Counted from the stretch's first letter, positions 25,913 through 35,294 are shown. The stretch is 47,254 nucleotides of DNA from an uncultured Eubacteriales bacterium (GCA_949451655.1 CASTST010000005.1:1-47254); one strand, 5' to 3'. Translations and numbers: made by a program. Notes: generated from the letters alone by a model not told the origin.

Positions 25913-27127
25913 ATGAATTTTGTGTCAGGCGGTGTTTGCGCCGCAAAAGGATTCAAAGCGGCAGGGGTGCATTGCGGCATCCGGAAGAATAAAACAAAGA
26001 AAGATCTTGCATTGATCGTCAGCGAGAAAAAAGCGGCGGCGGCGTGCGTATATACAAGAAATCTGGTGAAGGGTGCCCCCATTGCAGTCACCAAAGCCCA
26101 TGTGGCAGACGGAACTGCCCAGGCGATGATCTGCAATAGCGGAATCGCCAATACATGCGCCAGCGATGGCATAGAAACAGCAAACGGCATGTGTCAGCTT
26201 GCGGCAAAGGCACTGAACATTCCGGCAGAGGATATTGTGGTAGCATCCACCGGTGTGATCGGACCGTCTCTCCCGCTGGAGCCGATTGAATCTCATATGG
26301 GCGAGCTTGTGGCAAACCTGTCTGCGGAGGGCAGTGGGGACGCAGCAACAGCGATTATGACGACAGATACGGTAAAAAAAGAGGTTGCAGTCTCTTTTGA
26401 AATAAACGGCGTGGAATGCAAAATCGGTGGCATCGCCAAGGGAAGCGGTATGATTCATCCCAATATGGCGACTATGCTGGTGTTCGTGACTACCGACTGT
26501 AATATTGCTCCTGAAACGCTGCAAAAAGCGTTGTCCGCGGACGTGGTGGATTCCTTCAACATGATCAGCGTGGACGGAGATACCTCTACCAACGATATGG
26601 TAACAGTCCTTGCCAACGGCATGGCAGGAAATACACAAATTACAGAGGAAGGTCCTGCCTTCACCGCCTTCTGCGAAGCGCTGGCGGCAGTAACCCGCAC
26701 CTTGTGCAGAATGCTTGCGGCAGACGGAGAGGGCGCAACCAAATTGCTGGATTGTACCGTTTCCGGTGCATCCGATGTTGCTACTGCGAAAACAGCGGCA
26801 AAAAGCGTTATTTGCTCTTCTCTTGTAAAAACAGCTATGTTTGGCGCAGACGCCAACTGGGGGCGTGTCCTTTGTGCCCTTGGATATGCCGGCGTAGATT
26901 TGGACGTAGAAAAAATCAATGTATCCTTTAAAAGCGCGGCAGGGGAAATTCCAGTGTGCAGGAACGGTGCAGGCATTCCCTTTGATGAAGACACGGCAAA
27001 AAAAATCCTTTTGGAAAATGATATACAGATTCTCATAGATCTGCAAAGCGGCGATGCCAGCGCCCAGGCGTGGGGCTGCGATCTTACCTATGATTATGTG
27101 AAAATAAACGGAGATTACCGGACATGA
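25913..27127 (+). CDS. argJ: Bifunctional ornithine acetyltransferase / N-acetylglutamate synthase
   Basis: ArgJ moves the acetyl group from N-acetylornithine to glutamate and so closes the acetyl cycle; some members also use acetyl-CoA. The precursor cleaves itself at the conserved segment KGSGMIHPNMATML, where Thr187 becomes the nucleophile at the N-terminus of the beta chain. From the ATG at 25913 the protein has 404 residues and begins MNFVSGGVCAAKGFKAAG. AAGGAAGGA lies 23 nt upstream, nearer to in-frame TTG (25901) or GTG (25904), so one of those could be the true start. Its stop overlaps argB as ATGA. Confidence 0.95.
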   Translation: MNFVSGGVCAAKGFKAAGVHCGIRKNKTKKDLALIVSEKKAAAACVYTRNLVKGAPIAVTKAHVADGTAQAMICNSGIANTCASDGIETANGMCQLAAKALNIPAEDIVVASTGVIGPSLPLEPIESHMGELVANLSAEGSGDAATAIMTTDTVKKEVAVSFEINGVECKIGGIAKGSGMIHPNMATMLVFVTTDCNIAPETLQKALSADVVDSFNMISVDGDTSTNDMVTVLANGMAGNTQITEEGPAFTAFCEALAAVTRTLCRMLAADGEGATKLLDCTVSGASDVATAKTAAKSVICSSLVKTAMFGADANWGRVLCALGYAGVDLDVEKINVSFKSAAGEIPVCRNGAGIPFDEDTAKKILLENDIQILIDLQSGDASAQAWGCDLTYDYVKINGDYRT

Positions 27128-27990
27128 GTAGTACAAAGCCCAGCGCAGAAGTCACCTCCCAGGTGCTGATTCAGGCGCTGCCGTATATACAGAAATATAA
27201 AGATAAAGTCATAGTTGTCAAATATGGCGGAAACGCTATGATCAATGAGGAACTGAAGGACGCGGTCATGGGAGATATCGTCCTCCTCCATGCAATCGGC
27301 ATTAAGGTGGTGCTGGTGCACGGCGGCGGTCCGGAAATCACTGATATGCTCCGGCGGGTCGGCAAGAAAAGCGAGTTTGTAGACGGTCTGCGGGTTACCG
27401 ATAAGGAAACGGCGGAGCTTGTACAAATGGTCCTTGCCGGAAAAGTCAATAAAAGTCTCGTGGATCTGGTTTCCCGCAAGGGTGGCAGAGCCATCGGTCT
27501 GTGCGGTATCGATGCAGGCATGATCCGCGCCCGTATGGCGGACAGCCGGCTGGGATATGTAGGTGAGATCACCGATATAGATATCCGCCTCATTGCCGAT
27601 GTGCTGGAAAAGGGATATATTCCTATAATCTCCACTGTGGGCAGCGATGACGAAGGAAATGTATACAATATCAACGCAGACACCGCAGCGTCCCGGATTG
27701 CCGGCGCACTTCAAACAGAGTCTCTCATTATCATGACCGATGCGCCCGGCGTTCTCCAGGAAAAAACAGACCCCACCACGCTGATTCCGAAAATTTTCGT
27801 GTCCGATACTCTGCGCCTTGCCAAAGAAGGGGTGCTGGACGGCGGCATGATCCCCAAAGTGGATTGCTGTAAGGACGCGATCCGCCGGGGTGTAAACCGA
27901 GTGTTTATATTGGACGGAAGAGTGCCTCACTCCATTTTGATTGAAATATTTACGGACGCCGGACTGGGCACTATGTTTGTCGGCGGCTGA
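27124..27990 (+). CDS. argB: N-acetylglutamate kinase
   Basis: This 288-residue amino-acid kinase phosphorylates N-acetylglutamate. Motifs are VVKYGGNAM (phosphate binding), VLVHGGGPEI, GLRVTDKETAELV, and NINADTAASRIAGAL. The roughly 20-residue helix before the kinase core (SSTKPSAEVTSQVLIQALPY) is the kind found in hexameric, arginine-inhibited enzymes, so feedback control by arginine is likely. It overlaps argJ by 4 nt. Confidence 0.96.
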   Translation: MSSTKPSAEVTSQVLIQALPYIQKYKDKVIVVKYGGNAMINEELKDAVMGDIVLLHAIGIKVVLVHGGGPEITDMLRRVGKKSEFVDGLRVTDKETAELVQMVLAGKVNKSLVDLVSRKGGRAIGLCGIDAGMIRARMADSRLGYVGEITDIDIRLIADVLEKGYIPIISTVGSDDEGNVYNINADTAASRIAGALQTESLIIMTDAPGVLQEKTDPTTLIPKIFVSDTLRLAKEGVLDGGMIPKVDCCKDAIRRGVNRVFILDGRVPHSILIEIFTDAGLGTMFVGG

Positions 27991-28023
27991 AATACTGAAA
28001 AGAAAGAAGTTGTTCTCGCTGTT

Positions 28024-29193
28024 ATGGAAAACATACAGGAACTGACCAATACATATATTGCAAAAACCTATAACCGTGCTCCCCTGCAACTGATCCGGGG
28101 AGAGGGTTCCCTCGTATACGATACGGAGGGTAAACGGTATATTGATCTTGGAACAGGCATTGCGGTAAACCAATTTGGCATTGCAGATCCCGCATGGATT
28201 CAGGCAGTGACCGCACAGCTTTCCTGCCTGCAGCATACCTCCAATATCTATTACAGCGCACCCGGCGCTGCGTTGGCGCAGATGCTCTGTCAGCGTACCG
28301 GAATGGAGCGGGTGTTTTTCTCCAACTCCGGCGCAGAGGCAAACGAGTGTGCCATCAAAACAGCCCGCAGACGGGCATACCAAACCTACGGAGACGAATC
28401 CCATAGCACCATTATTACCCTGCAGGGCTCCTTCCATGGACGCACCATCACCACTCTGTCCGCAACCGGACAGGACTGCTTCCATACGGAATTCGGTCCC
28501 TTCACCGGCGGATTTGTGCACGCCCGTCCCGGGGATATTGAAGACTTGCATCGTTTGGCGGACAGCTGCGGCTGCTGCGCCGTAATGTTGGAGACCATCC
28601 AGGGAGAGGGTGGCATCAACGTGCTGGATCGGGAGTATGTCCGGGCGGCATGGGAACTGTGTCAAGAACGGGATATGCTGCTGATCGTGGACGAGGTCCA
28701 GACCGGCAACGGCAGAACCGGCAAGCTGTATTCTTATATGCATTATGATATCACCCCGGATATTGTTACCACTGCAAAGGGACTTGCGGGGGGGCTACCT
28801 ATGGGCGCAACCCTGCTTGGCAGCCGTTGTGCAGACGTGCTTACTCCCGGATCCCACGGCTCTACCTTTGGCGGTAATCCGGTCGCAGCGGCAGGCGCAG
28901 TCAGCATCATCGAACGGATCGACGATGCACTTCTTGAAGCTGTGCTTCAAAAGGAACAGCTTATCCGTACCGCCCTTGCAGACGCGCCCGGCGTAATCGG
29001 TGTGAGCGGACGGGGACTGATGCTGGGCATCCGGTGCGAAAAGAAAGCTGGGGATATCATGTCCCGTGCAGCGGAGGAAGGCGTGCTGGTGCTGACCGCA
29101 AAGGATAAAGTCCGGCTGCTGCCTGCACTGAATATTCCGGATGATTTGCTGCTGGAAGCTATGGAAATTCTGAAAAGGGTGATTGCAGAATGA
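28024..29193 (+). CDS. argD: Acetylornithine aminotransferase
   Basis: The 389 residues form a class III PLP aminotransferase that turns N-acetylglutamate semialdehyde into N-acetylornithine. Seen are FSNSGAEANECAIKTAR (PLP phosphate), GSFHGRT, the Asp in LLIVDEVQTGNGRTG, the Schiff-base lysine in TTAKGLAGGLPMGA, and HGSTFGGNPVAAA. The spacing and stop-start overlap (4 nt) with the next gene indicate one operon. Confidence 0.95.
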   Translation: MENIQELTNTYIAKTYNRAPLQLIRGEGSLVYDTEGKRYIDLGTGIAVNQFGIADPAWIQAVTAQLSCLQHTSNIYYSAPGAALAQMLCQRTGMERVFFSNSGAEANECAIKTARRRAYQTYGDESHSTIITLQGSFHGRTITTLSATGQDCFHTEFGPFTGGFVHARPGDIEDLHRLADSCGCCAVMLETIQGEGGINVLDREYVRAAWELCQERDMLLIVDEVQTGNGRTGKLYSYMHYDITPDIVTTAKGLAGGLPMGATLLGSRCADVLTPGSHGSTFGGNPVAAAGAVSIIERIDDALLEAVLQKEQLIRTALADAPGVIGVSGRGLMLGIRCEKKAGDIMSRAAEEGVLVLTAKDKVRLLPALNIPDDLLLEAMEILKRVIAE

Positions 29194-30038
29194 AAAATTT
29201 TCTCACCATGTCGGATTTGCAGCCTAAGCAAATCCATGAAATTCTGAATCTGGCAGATCAGTTGAAATATGAAAAACAGCATAGAGTGGGACACCCTATG
29301 CTCCAAGGGAAAACGCTGGGCATCGTGCCGGGAAGTTCCTCTTCCCGCACCCGGATTTGTCTGGAAGTGGGAATGTATGACCTGGGCGGTCAGGCAGTGT
29401 CCCTGCCGGCAGACAGCCTGCGGGAGCAGGACGGATCCCGGATCCGGGAAAGCGCACAGTGCTATTCCCGTTTTGTGGATGTGATTGCTCTGCGTGCTCT
29501 GCCCCATACAGTGCTCACCGATTTCGCACAGGAAAGCGGCGTACCTGTTCTTAACGGAGCTTCCGATCTGGCGGATCCCTGCGGAACTCTTGCGGATCTC
29601 ATGACGATCCGGGAGCGGTGCGGATCCTTTAAAGGGCTTCGCCTTTGCTATGCCGGACCCACCGGCGCCGCGGCAAACAGTCTCATTGCAGGTGCGTTGG
29701 CACTGGGAATGGACGTTGCAACCATGACTGCGCCCTGTGCGGAAGAAACCGGCGCGCCCCTGGATTGCGGCGGCTGGAAGAAATTTGATAACCTTGCCGA
29801 CGCCGCAGCCGGCGCCGACGTGTTATATACAGGTCCCCTTTCTTCATGGGGAGAAATTGACAGCGCAGTTGTATCTGCCGGAAAACCCGACATGCTGGTG
29901 CTTCACAGACAGCCGGCAAAGCGGGGCGGCGAGGTTTCCGAAGACGTTTTTGCCGCCCATACGGAAGAAATTTACGATCAGGCGGAGAACAAGCTCCATG
30001 TGATAAAAGCGCTCCTTGTAAAGCTGCTGCTGCAGTGA
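29190..30038 (+). CDS. argF: Divergent ornithine carbamoyltransferase-like protein
   Basis: Position and overall sequence point to the transcarbamoylase that makes citrulline: FLTMSDLQPKQIHEILNLAD at the start, SSSRTR at residues 50-55 in place of STRTR, and the domain-2 pattern YAGPTGAAANSL. However, it is short (282 residues against the usual 300-330) and two motifs are altered: the HPxQ carbamoyl-phosphate motif reads DPCG (residues 129-132), and the HCLP ornithine motif reads HRQP (residues 239-242). The SMG loop reads SWG. It may be a specialised transcarbamoylase, a regulatory subunit or a weak enzyme. The gene overlaps argD by 4 nt and precedes carA, so it is expressed with the pathway. 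The symbol reflects position more than proven activity. Confidence 0.7.
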   Translation: MKNFLTMSDLQPKQIHEILNLADQLKYEKQHRVGHPMLQGKTLGIVPGSSSSRTRICLEVGMYDLGGQAVSLPADSLREQDGSRIRESAQCYSRFVDVIALRALPHTVLTDFAQESGVPVLNGASDLADPCGTLADLMTIRERCGSFKGLRLCYAGPTGAAANSLIAGALALGMDVATMTAPCAEETGAPLDCGGWKKFDNLADAAAGADVLYTGPLSSWGEIDSAVVSAGKPDMLVLHRQPAKRGGEVSEDVFAAHTEEIYDQAENKLHVIKALLVKLLLQ

Positions 30039-30080
30039 GGATATAAGCAGGATGGGAAAAGAAGCCAAAGAAAGGTGTAA

Positions 30081-31166
30081 ATGGATAGTATGAAAAAAGC
30101 GTATTTGATTTTGGACGGGGGACAGGTGTTCGAGGGCTACCGGTTCGGTGCCGAGACGGACACTGTAGGCGAATTGGTATTCACCACCGGTATGGTGGGG
30201 TATATCGAAACGCTTACCGACCCCAGCTACTTTGGACAGATTGTGCTGCAAACCTTCCCTCTGATCGGGAACTATGGCATAATCAGCGAAGATTTTGAAG
30301 GGAAGCCCGCCGCAAAAGGATACGTGGTGCGGGAATGGTGTGATACACCTTCCAACTTCCGCAGTGAAGGAACGGTAGACGCGTTCCTCAAAAAAGCAGG
30401 TATCCCCGGCATCTGGGGTGTAGATACCCGGGAAATCACCCGGATTATCCGTGAGGAGGGCGTTATGAACGCCATCATTACCGATAAGATTCCTGAAGAT
30501 TTGACGGATGTGCATACATATACCATCAAGGACGCAGTAAAAAGCGTGTCCTGCCAGTCTCCGACCACCTATCCGGCAAACGGAGAAGAAAAATTCAAGG
30601 TAACACTGATCGACTACGGCTTTAAAATGAATATTGTCCGGGAGCTTACCAAACGGGGCTGTACCGTAACGGTCGTTCCCTATGATACAACAGCGGAAGA
30701 AATCCTTGCCGGCAAACCGGACGGCGTCATGCTTTCCAACGGTCCTGGGGATCCCACGGAAAATACAGGCTGTATCCGGGAAATTCAGAACTTGCTGGGG
30801 AAGGTGCCGATTTTTGGAATCTGTTTGGGTCACCAGCTTTTGGCGCTTGCAAACGGTGGTAAAACTGTCAAACTGAAATACGGTCACAGAGGCGCCAACC
30901 AGCCTGCCAAAGAGCTTTACGGAAAGCGGACGTATATTACCTGCCAGAACCACGGCTACGCAGTGGTGTCCGACAGCATCGGCGATGTGGGCAGAGTTAC
31001 GATGATTAACGCAAACGACGGCACCTGCGAGGGAGTGGAATATCCTGCCCTCCATGCCTTCTCTGTTCAGTTCCACCCGGAGGCTTGTTCCGGTCCGCTG
31101 GACACAAACTATTTGTTCGACCAGTTCTTTGCATGGATGGGAGGTTCAGACAATGCCGCTGAATAA
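30081..31166 (+). CDS. carA: Carbamoyl-phosphate synthase small (glutaminase) subunit
   Basis: This 361-residue subunit releases ammonia from glutamine and channels it to CarB. The N-terminal domain (VFEGYRFGAETDTVGELVF, TGMVGYIETLTDPSY) is followed by the class I glutaminase domain with the nucleophile in GICLGHQLLAL and the catalytic His-Glu in FHPEA. An ATG at 30090 is an alternative start three codons in. The last 14 nt overlap the carB start, so the two subunits are coupled. Confidence 0.97.
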   Translation: MDSMKKAYLILDGGQVFEGYRFGAETDTVGELVFTTGMVGYIETLTDPSYFGQIVLQTFPLIGNYGIISEDFEGKPAAKGYVVREWCDTPSNFRSEGTVDAFLKKAGIPGIWGVDTREITRIIREEGVMNAIITDKIPEDLTDVHTYTIKDAVKSVSCQSPTTYPANGEEKFKVTLIDYGFKMNIVRELTKRGCTVTVVPYDTTAEEILAGKPDGVMLSNGPGDPTENTGCIREIQNLLGKVPIFGICLGHQLLALANGGKTVKLKYGHRGANQPAKELYGKRTYITCQNHGYAVVSDSIGDVGRVTMINANDGTCEGVEYPALHAFSVQFHPEACSGPLDTNYLFDQFFAWMGGSDNAAE

Positions 31167-34100
31167 GAATATTAAAAAGGTACTGATGATCGGAAGCGGT
31201 CCGATTGTGATCGGTCAGGCAGCAGAGTTCGACTACGCAGGCGCACAGGCGTGCCGTGTGCTGAAAAAGGCAGGCGTCAACGTGGTGCTGGTCAACTCCA
31301 ACCCGGCTACCATTATGACGGACAACGCCCTTGCGGATGAAATCTATCTGGAACCCCTGACGGTGGAAACGGTCAAACGTATCATCGAAAAAGAACGTCC
31401 CGACAGCCTTCTTGCAGGACTTGGCGGACAAACCGGTCTGACTCTTGCAATGCAGCTCTCCAAAGACGGATACCTGGAGGAGCAGGGCGTGCGCCTGCTT
31501 GGTACGGACGCACGCGCTATTGACCGGGCAGAGGACCGGCAGATGTTCAAGGATACCATGGCAAAAATCGGACAGCCGGTGGTGCCCTCCGACATTGCAA
31601 ATACAGTAGAGGACTGCCTGGAAGTGGCAAAACGCATCGGCGGATATCCCGTAATTGTACGCCCCGCCTTTACCCTTGGCGGCGGCGGCGGCGGTGTTGC
31701 CTACAGCGAGGAAGAGCTGCGGGTCATCGCACGGACCGGCTTGGATGTGTCCCCCATTACCCAGGTACTCATCGAACGGTATATCGCCGGATGGAAAGAA
31801 ATCGAATTTGAAGTGATGCGGGATGCTGCCGGCAACGCCATTGCAATCTGTTCCATGGAGAACTTTGACCCGGTTGGCGTGCATACCGGAGATTCCATCG
31901 TTGTGGCACCCGCACTGACTTTGTCGAATACAGAGTATCAGATGCTCCGTTCCGCATCCCTGGATATCGTGTCCGAACTGGGCATCGTGGGTGGCTGTAA
32001 CTGTCAGTTTGCTCTGAACCCGGATTCCTTTGAATATGCAGTAATCGAAGTAAATCCCCGTGTGTCCCGTTCATCCGCCCTTGCATCTAAAGCAACCGGA
32101 TATCCCATTGCAAAGGTTACTACCCAGCTTGCTCTTGGCTATACGCTGGATGAAATTCAGAACGAGATCACCGGCAAAACCTGCGCCTGCTTTGAACCTA
32201 CTGTAGACTATGTGGTGCTGAAATTCCCCAAATGGCCCTTTGATAAATTTGTCAATTCCAGCCGGAAGCTGGGTACCCAGATGAAAGCCACCGGTGAGGT
32301 TATGTCTATTGCGCCCTCCTTTGAAATGGCTGTTATGAAAGCAATCCGTGGCGCGGAGATTTCACAGGATACCCTGAATATGGAGCCGAAAACGGCGCTT
32401 CCTCTGAAGGAACGTCTTGCAGCCCAGGACGATGTGCGGATTTTCACTGTGTTTGAAGCCTTGAAGAACGGCATGGACATGGATGAAATCTTCAGTATCA
32501 CAAAGATCGACCGCTGGTTTTTGAACAAACTGAAGCGGCTTGCAGATTTTGAAAAGAAAATCGCCGGCGGACTGTCCGATGAAGACTACTATACTGCAAA
32601 GAAACTGGGCTATACAGACGCTTCTATTACCGCTCTCAGCGGACGGAAGGATCTGCCGGAGTCCACTGCGGTATATAAAATGGTGGATACCTGCGGCGCA
32701 GAGTTTGCCGCACAGACTCCCTATTTCTATTCCACTTATGATAAGGAATGTGAATCCCGTTCCTTCCCCAAAAGCGGAAAACCGGTTATTATGGTACTGG
32801 GAAGCGGTCCCATCCGAATCGGGCAGGGAATCGAATTTGACTATTCCTCTGTACACTGCGTATGGACGCTGAAGGAATTGGGCTATGACGTGGTTATTGT
32901 CAACAACAACCCGGAAACCGTTTCTACAGACTATGATACTGCAGACCGACTGTACTTTGAGCCTCTGTGCCCCGAAGATGTTATGAACATCATCAAGGCG
33001 GAAAATCCTGTGGGCGTGGTGGTTGCATTCGGCGGACAAACGGCGATCAAGCTCACAAAGCTTTTGGACGAAAATGGAATCCAGATTCTGGGTACCTCCG
33101 CAGACGGCATTGATATTGCCGAGGACAGAGAACGGTTTGACGCACTTCTGGAGGAATTCTCCATCCGCCGTCCGAAGGGGCATGGCGTTATGTCCTGTGA
33201 GGAAGCCCTTGCAGCGGCAAACGAGCTGGGATATCCCGTGCTGCTCCGCCCCTCCTACGTAATCGGCGGTCAGAATATGACCATTGCTTACGACGACGAA
33301 AGCGTGCGCCGGTATATGAAGATCATTCTGTCCGGTGAGATTGACAACCCTGTGCTGGTTGATAAATATATGATGGGTACAGAACTTGAGGTAGACGTAA
33401 TCTCCGATGGCAAGGATGTGCTTATCCCTGGTATCATGGAGCATATCGAACGGGCAGGCGTTCACTCCGGCGACTCCATTGCCGTGTACCCGCCTTATAA
33501 CCTCAACGACCTGATGCTGGAAAAAGTTATCGACTGTTCCACAAAGTTGGCGCTTTCTCTTGGCACCAAAGGGCTTGTCAACATCCAGTACCTTATTTAT
33601 CACGGGGAACTGTATGTAATCGAAGTGAACCCCCGCGCGTCCCGTACCGTTCCTTATATCAGTAAGGTTACCGGTGTGCCGCTGGTGGATATCGCCAGCC
33701 GGGTTATGACCGGCGCAGCCCTTGCGGATCTTGGCTACGGCACAGGTCTGTATAAGACTCCGCCGTATTTCGCGGTAAAAGTGCCTGTGTTCTCCTTTGA
33801 GAAGCTGTCTGATGTAAACTCCATTCTTGGTCCTGAAATGAAATCTACCGGTGAAGTGCTGGGTATCGGACGAACCATGGCAGAAGCCTTGTTCAAGGGA
33901 CTTACTTCCGCAGGCTTTGATCTGAAGCTCCCCAGCCACGGAAAAATCGGCGCGCTGATCAGCGTGTGCGAGCATGACAGCTTTGAGGTTGTAACTCTGG
34001 CAAAGAAATTCCACGATCTGGGTATTGAGATTTATGCAACGCCCGACACGGCAAAAACCATCGCCCAGCTTGGTATCGAAGTAAATACCGTTTGCAGTAT

Positions 34101-35184
34101 GGATCAGGGCGATGATATGATGCAGCTCCTGGAATCCGGCAAGGTCAGCTATGTAATCTATACCGGCGCTGTTCATGACGATACAGTAGGAGATTACATT
34201 ACCTTGCATCGCCGTGCAATTCAGCTTTCTATCGCATGTCTCACCTCTCTGGATACGGCAAACGCCCTTGCAGATATTTTTGCGTCCCGTTATAATCAGC
34301 AGAATACTGAGACAGTGGATATCAACAACATGCGCACTAAGCGGCAGAAGGTGCACTTCTCCAAAATGGAAGGCAGCGGCAACGATTATATCTTCATTGA
34401 TAACTTTGACGAAAAGATTACCTGTCCCGAATCTCTCTGCGTGGCACTGTGCGACCGCAACTGCGGCATCGGCGGCACCGGTATCGTCCTTATGGAAAAA
34501 TCTCACATTGCAGATGCAAAAATGCGGATTTTCAACCAGGACGGCAGTGAAGGTAAAATGGCGGGCAACAGTATCCGCTGCGTGGCAAAATATCTGTATG
34601 ACACCGGCGTGACATCGAAAAAAGTAGTGCAGATTGAAACGGCAAGCGGCGTTCGGACCCTGCGTCTGTATACCATGAACGGAAAGGTTTCTTCCGTTTC
34701 TGTTGATATGGGTCAGGCAAGTCTGAATCCCGCGGATATCCGCACGACCCTTACCGGAGATGAAATCGTCAATCGCCCGGTAACAATCGGCGGTGAGGAA
34801 TTTGCAATCACCTGTGTTTCTGTGGGTAACCCACACTGCGTAGTATTTTGCAGCCGCGTGGATGATGTGGATATTGAAACGGTAGGTCCTCAGTTTGAAA
34901 ACGCGGATATTTTCCCGGATCGTATCAATACGGAGTTTGTTCGTGTAGTCAATGAAGCAACCCTGAAAATGCGTGTGTGGGAGCGCGGCAACGGCGAAAC
35001 CCTTGCCTGCGGTACCGGCGCGTGCGCAGCGGTAGTGGCTGCTACCCGTCTGGGATACTTCAAGAAGGGCACAGACGTGACCGTGAAGCTGCCCGGCGGC
35101 GATTTGATCGTGCGCTATACGGATGAGGGGGTTACTCTCACCGGGGAAGCAAAGCTGGTATACGAAGGGGAAGTAGAGCTGTAA
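31153..35184 (+). CDS. carB: Fused carbamoyl-phosphate synthase large subunit - diaminopimelate epimerase-like protein
   Basis: One uninterrupted frame encodes 1343 residues. Residues 1-1059 are a complete CarB: first half with IGSGPIVIGQAAEFDYAG and GGGGGGVAYSEEE, second half with LGSGPIRIGQGIEFDYSSVH, and the C-terminal allosteric MGS-like domain (about 925-1050, ALISVCEHDSFEVV). A short linker containing VDINNMRTKRQ leads to residues 1060-1343, a full DapF domain: FSKMEGSGNDYIFID, FNQDGSEGK, SVGNPHCVVF, RINTEFV and ERGNGETLACGTGACA (Cys1286). The other catalytic cysteine, normally in CGNGxRC, is Ala1137 in MAGNSIRC, and the GADG motif reads GGTG. CarB makes carbamoyl phosphate for arginine and pyrimidines; DapF interconverts L,L- and meso-diaminopimelate. 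The DapF part has an internal ATG (34330) but no clear ribosome-binding site. GGGAGG precedes the CarB ATG inside carA. Confidence 0.93.
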   Translation: MPLNKNIKKVLMIGSGPIVIGQAAEFDYAGAQACRVLKKAGVNVVLVNSNPATIMTDNALADEIYLEPLTVETVKRIIEKERPDSLLAGLGGQTGLTLAMQLSKDGYLEEQGVRLLGTDARAIDRAEDRQMFKDTMAKIGQPVVPSDIANTVEDCLEVAKRIGGYPVIVRPAFTLGGGGGGVAYSEEELRVIARTGLDVSPITQVLIERYIAGWKEIEFEVMRDAAGNAIAICSMENFDPVGVHTGDSIVVAPALTLSNTEYQMLRSASLDIVSELGIVGGCNCQFALNPDSFEYAVIEVNPRVSRSSALASKATGYPIAKVTTQLALGYTLDEIQNEITGKTCACFEPTVDYVVLKFPKWPFDKFVNSSRKLGTQMKATGEVMSIAPSFEMAVMKAIRGAEISQDTLNMEPKTALPLKERLAAQDDVRIFTVFEALKNGMDMDEIFSITKIDRWFLNKLKRLADFEKKIAGGLSDEDYYTAKKLGYTDASITALSGRKDLPESTAVYKMVDTCGAEFAAQTPYFYSTYDKECESRSFPKSGKPVIMVLGSGPIRIGQGIEFDYSSVHCVWTLKELGYDVVIVNNNPETVSTDYDTADRLYFEPLCPEDVMNIIKAENPVGVVVAFGGQTAIKLTKLLDENGIQILGTSADGIDIAEDRERFDALLEEFSIRRPKGHGVMSCEEALAAANELGYPVLLRPSYVIGGQNMTIAYDDESVRRYMKIILSGEIDNPVLVDKYMMGTELEVDVISDGKDVLIPGIMEHIERAGVHSGDSIAVYPPYNLNDLMLEKVIDCSTKLALSLGTKGLVNIQYLIYHGELYVIEVNPRASRTVPYISKVTGVPLVDIASRVMTGAALADLGYGTGLYKTPPYFAVKVPVFSFEKLSDVNSILGPEMKSTGEVLGIGRTMAEALFKGLTSAGFDLKLPSHGKIGALISVCEHDSFEVVTLAKKFHDLGIEIYATPDTAKTIAQLGIEVNTVCSMDQGDDMMQLLESGKVSYVIYTGAVHDDTVGDYITLHRRAIQLSIACLTSLDTANALADIFASRYNQQNTETVDINNMRTKRQKVHFSKMEGSGNDYIFIDNFDEKITCPESLCVALCDRNCGIGGTGIVLMEKSHIADAKMRIFNQDGSEGKMAGNSIRCVAKYLYDTGVTSKKVVQIETASGVRTLRLYTMNGKVSSVSVDMGQASLNPADIRTTLTGDEIVNRPVTIGGEEFAITCVSVGNPHCVVFCSRVDDVDIETVGPQFENADIFPDRINTEFVRVVNEATLKMRVWERGNGETLACGTGACAAVVAATRLGYFKKGTDVTVKLPGGDLIVRYTDEGVTLTGEAKLVYEGEVEL

Positions 35185-35227
35185 GGGATCTATTTCAAAT
35201 TAGTATAAAGAAAAAATCAAAAACTGC

Positions 35228-35256
35228 TTGATTTTTTCACACGGATGTGATATAAT
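35228..35256 (+). promoter_or_regulatory. Promoter of tRNA-Ser
   Basis: TTGATT (35228-35233), a 17-nt spacer and TATAAT (35251-35256) precede the tRNA by about 38 nt. An inverted repeat AGGGCACTTTA...TAGAGTGCCCT at 35260-35290 lies between promoter and tRNA and could fold as a 5' hairpin removed during processing. Confidence 0.8.
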
Positions 35257-35294
35257 AACAGGGCACTTTAGAGAGACCATAGAGTGCCCTATAT

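Noticed and set aside
27115-28743. 542-codon minus-strand frame opposite argB and argD
   Set aside because: It is antisense to two clear enzymes and resembles no protein family.
34300-34340. Assembly error as the cause of the carB-dapF fusion
   Set aside because: The frame is intact on both sides, the linker is in frame and there is no homopolymer at the junction; still, only raw reads can exclude it fully.
32362-34836. 824-codon open frame on the minus strand opposite carB
   Set aside because: It is antisense to a strongly conserved enzyme, has no family resemblance and is rich in His/Cys/Arg, as expected for a shadow of biased codons.
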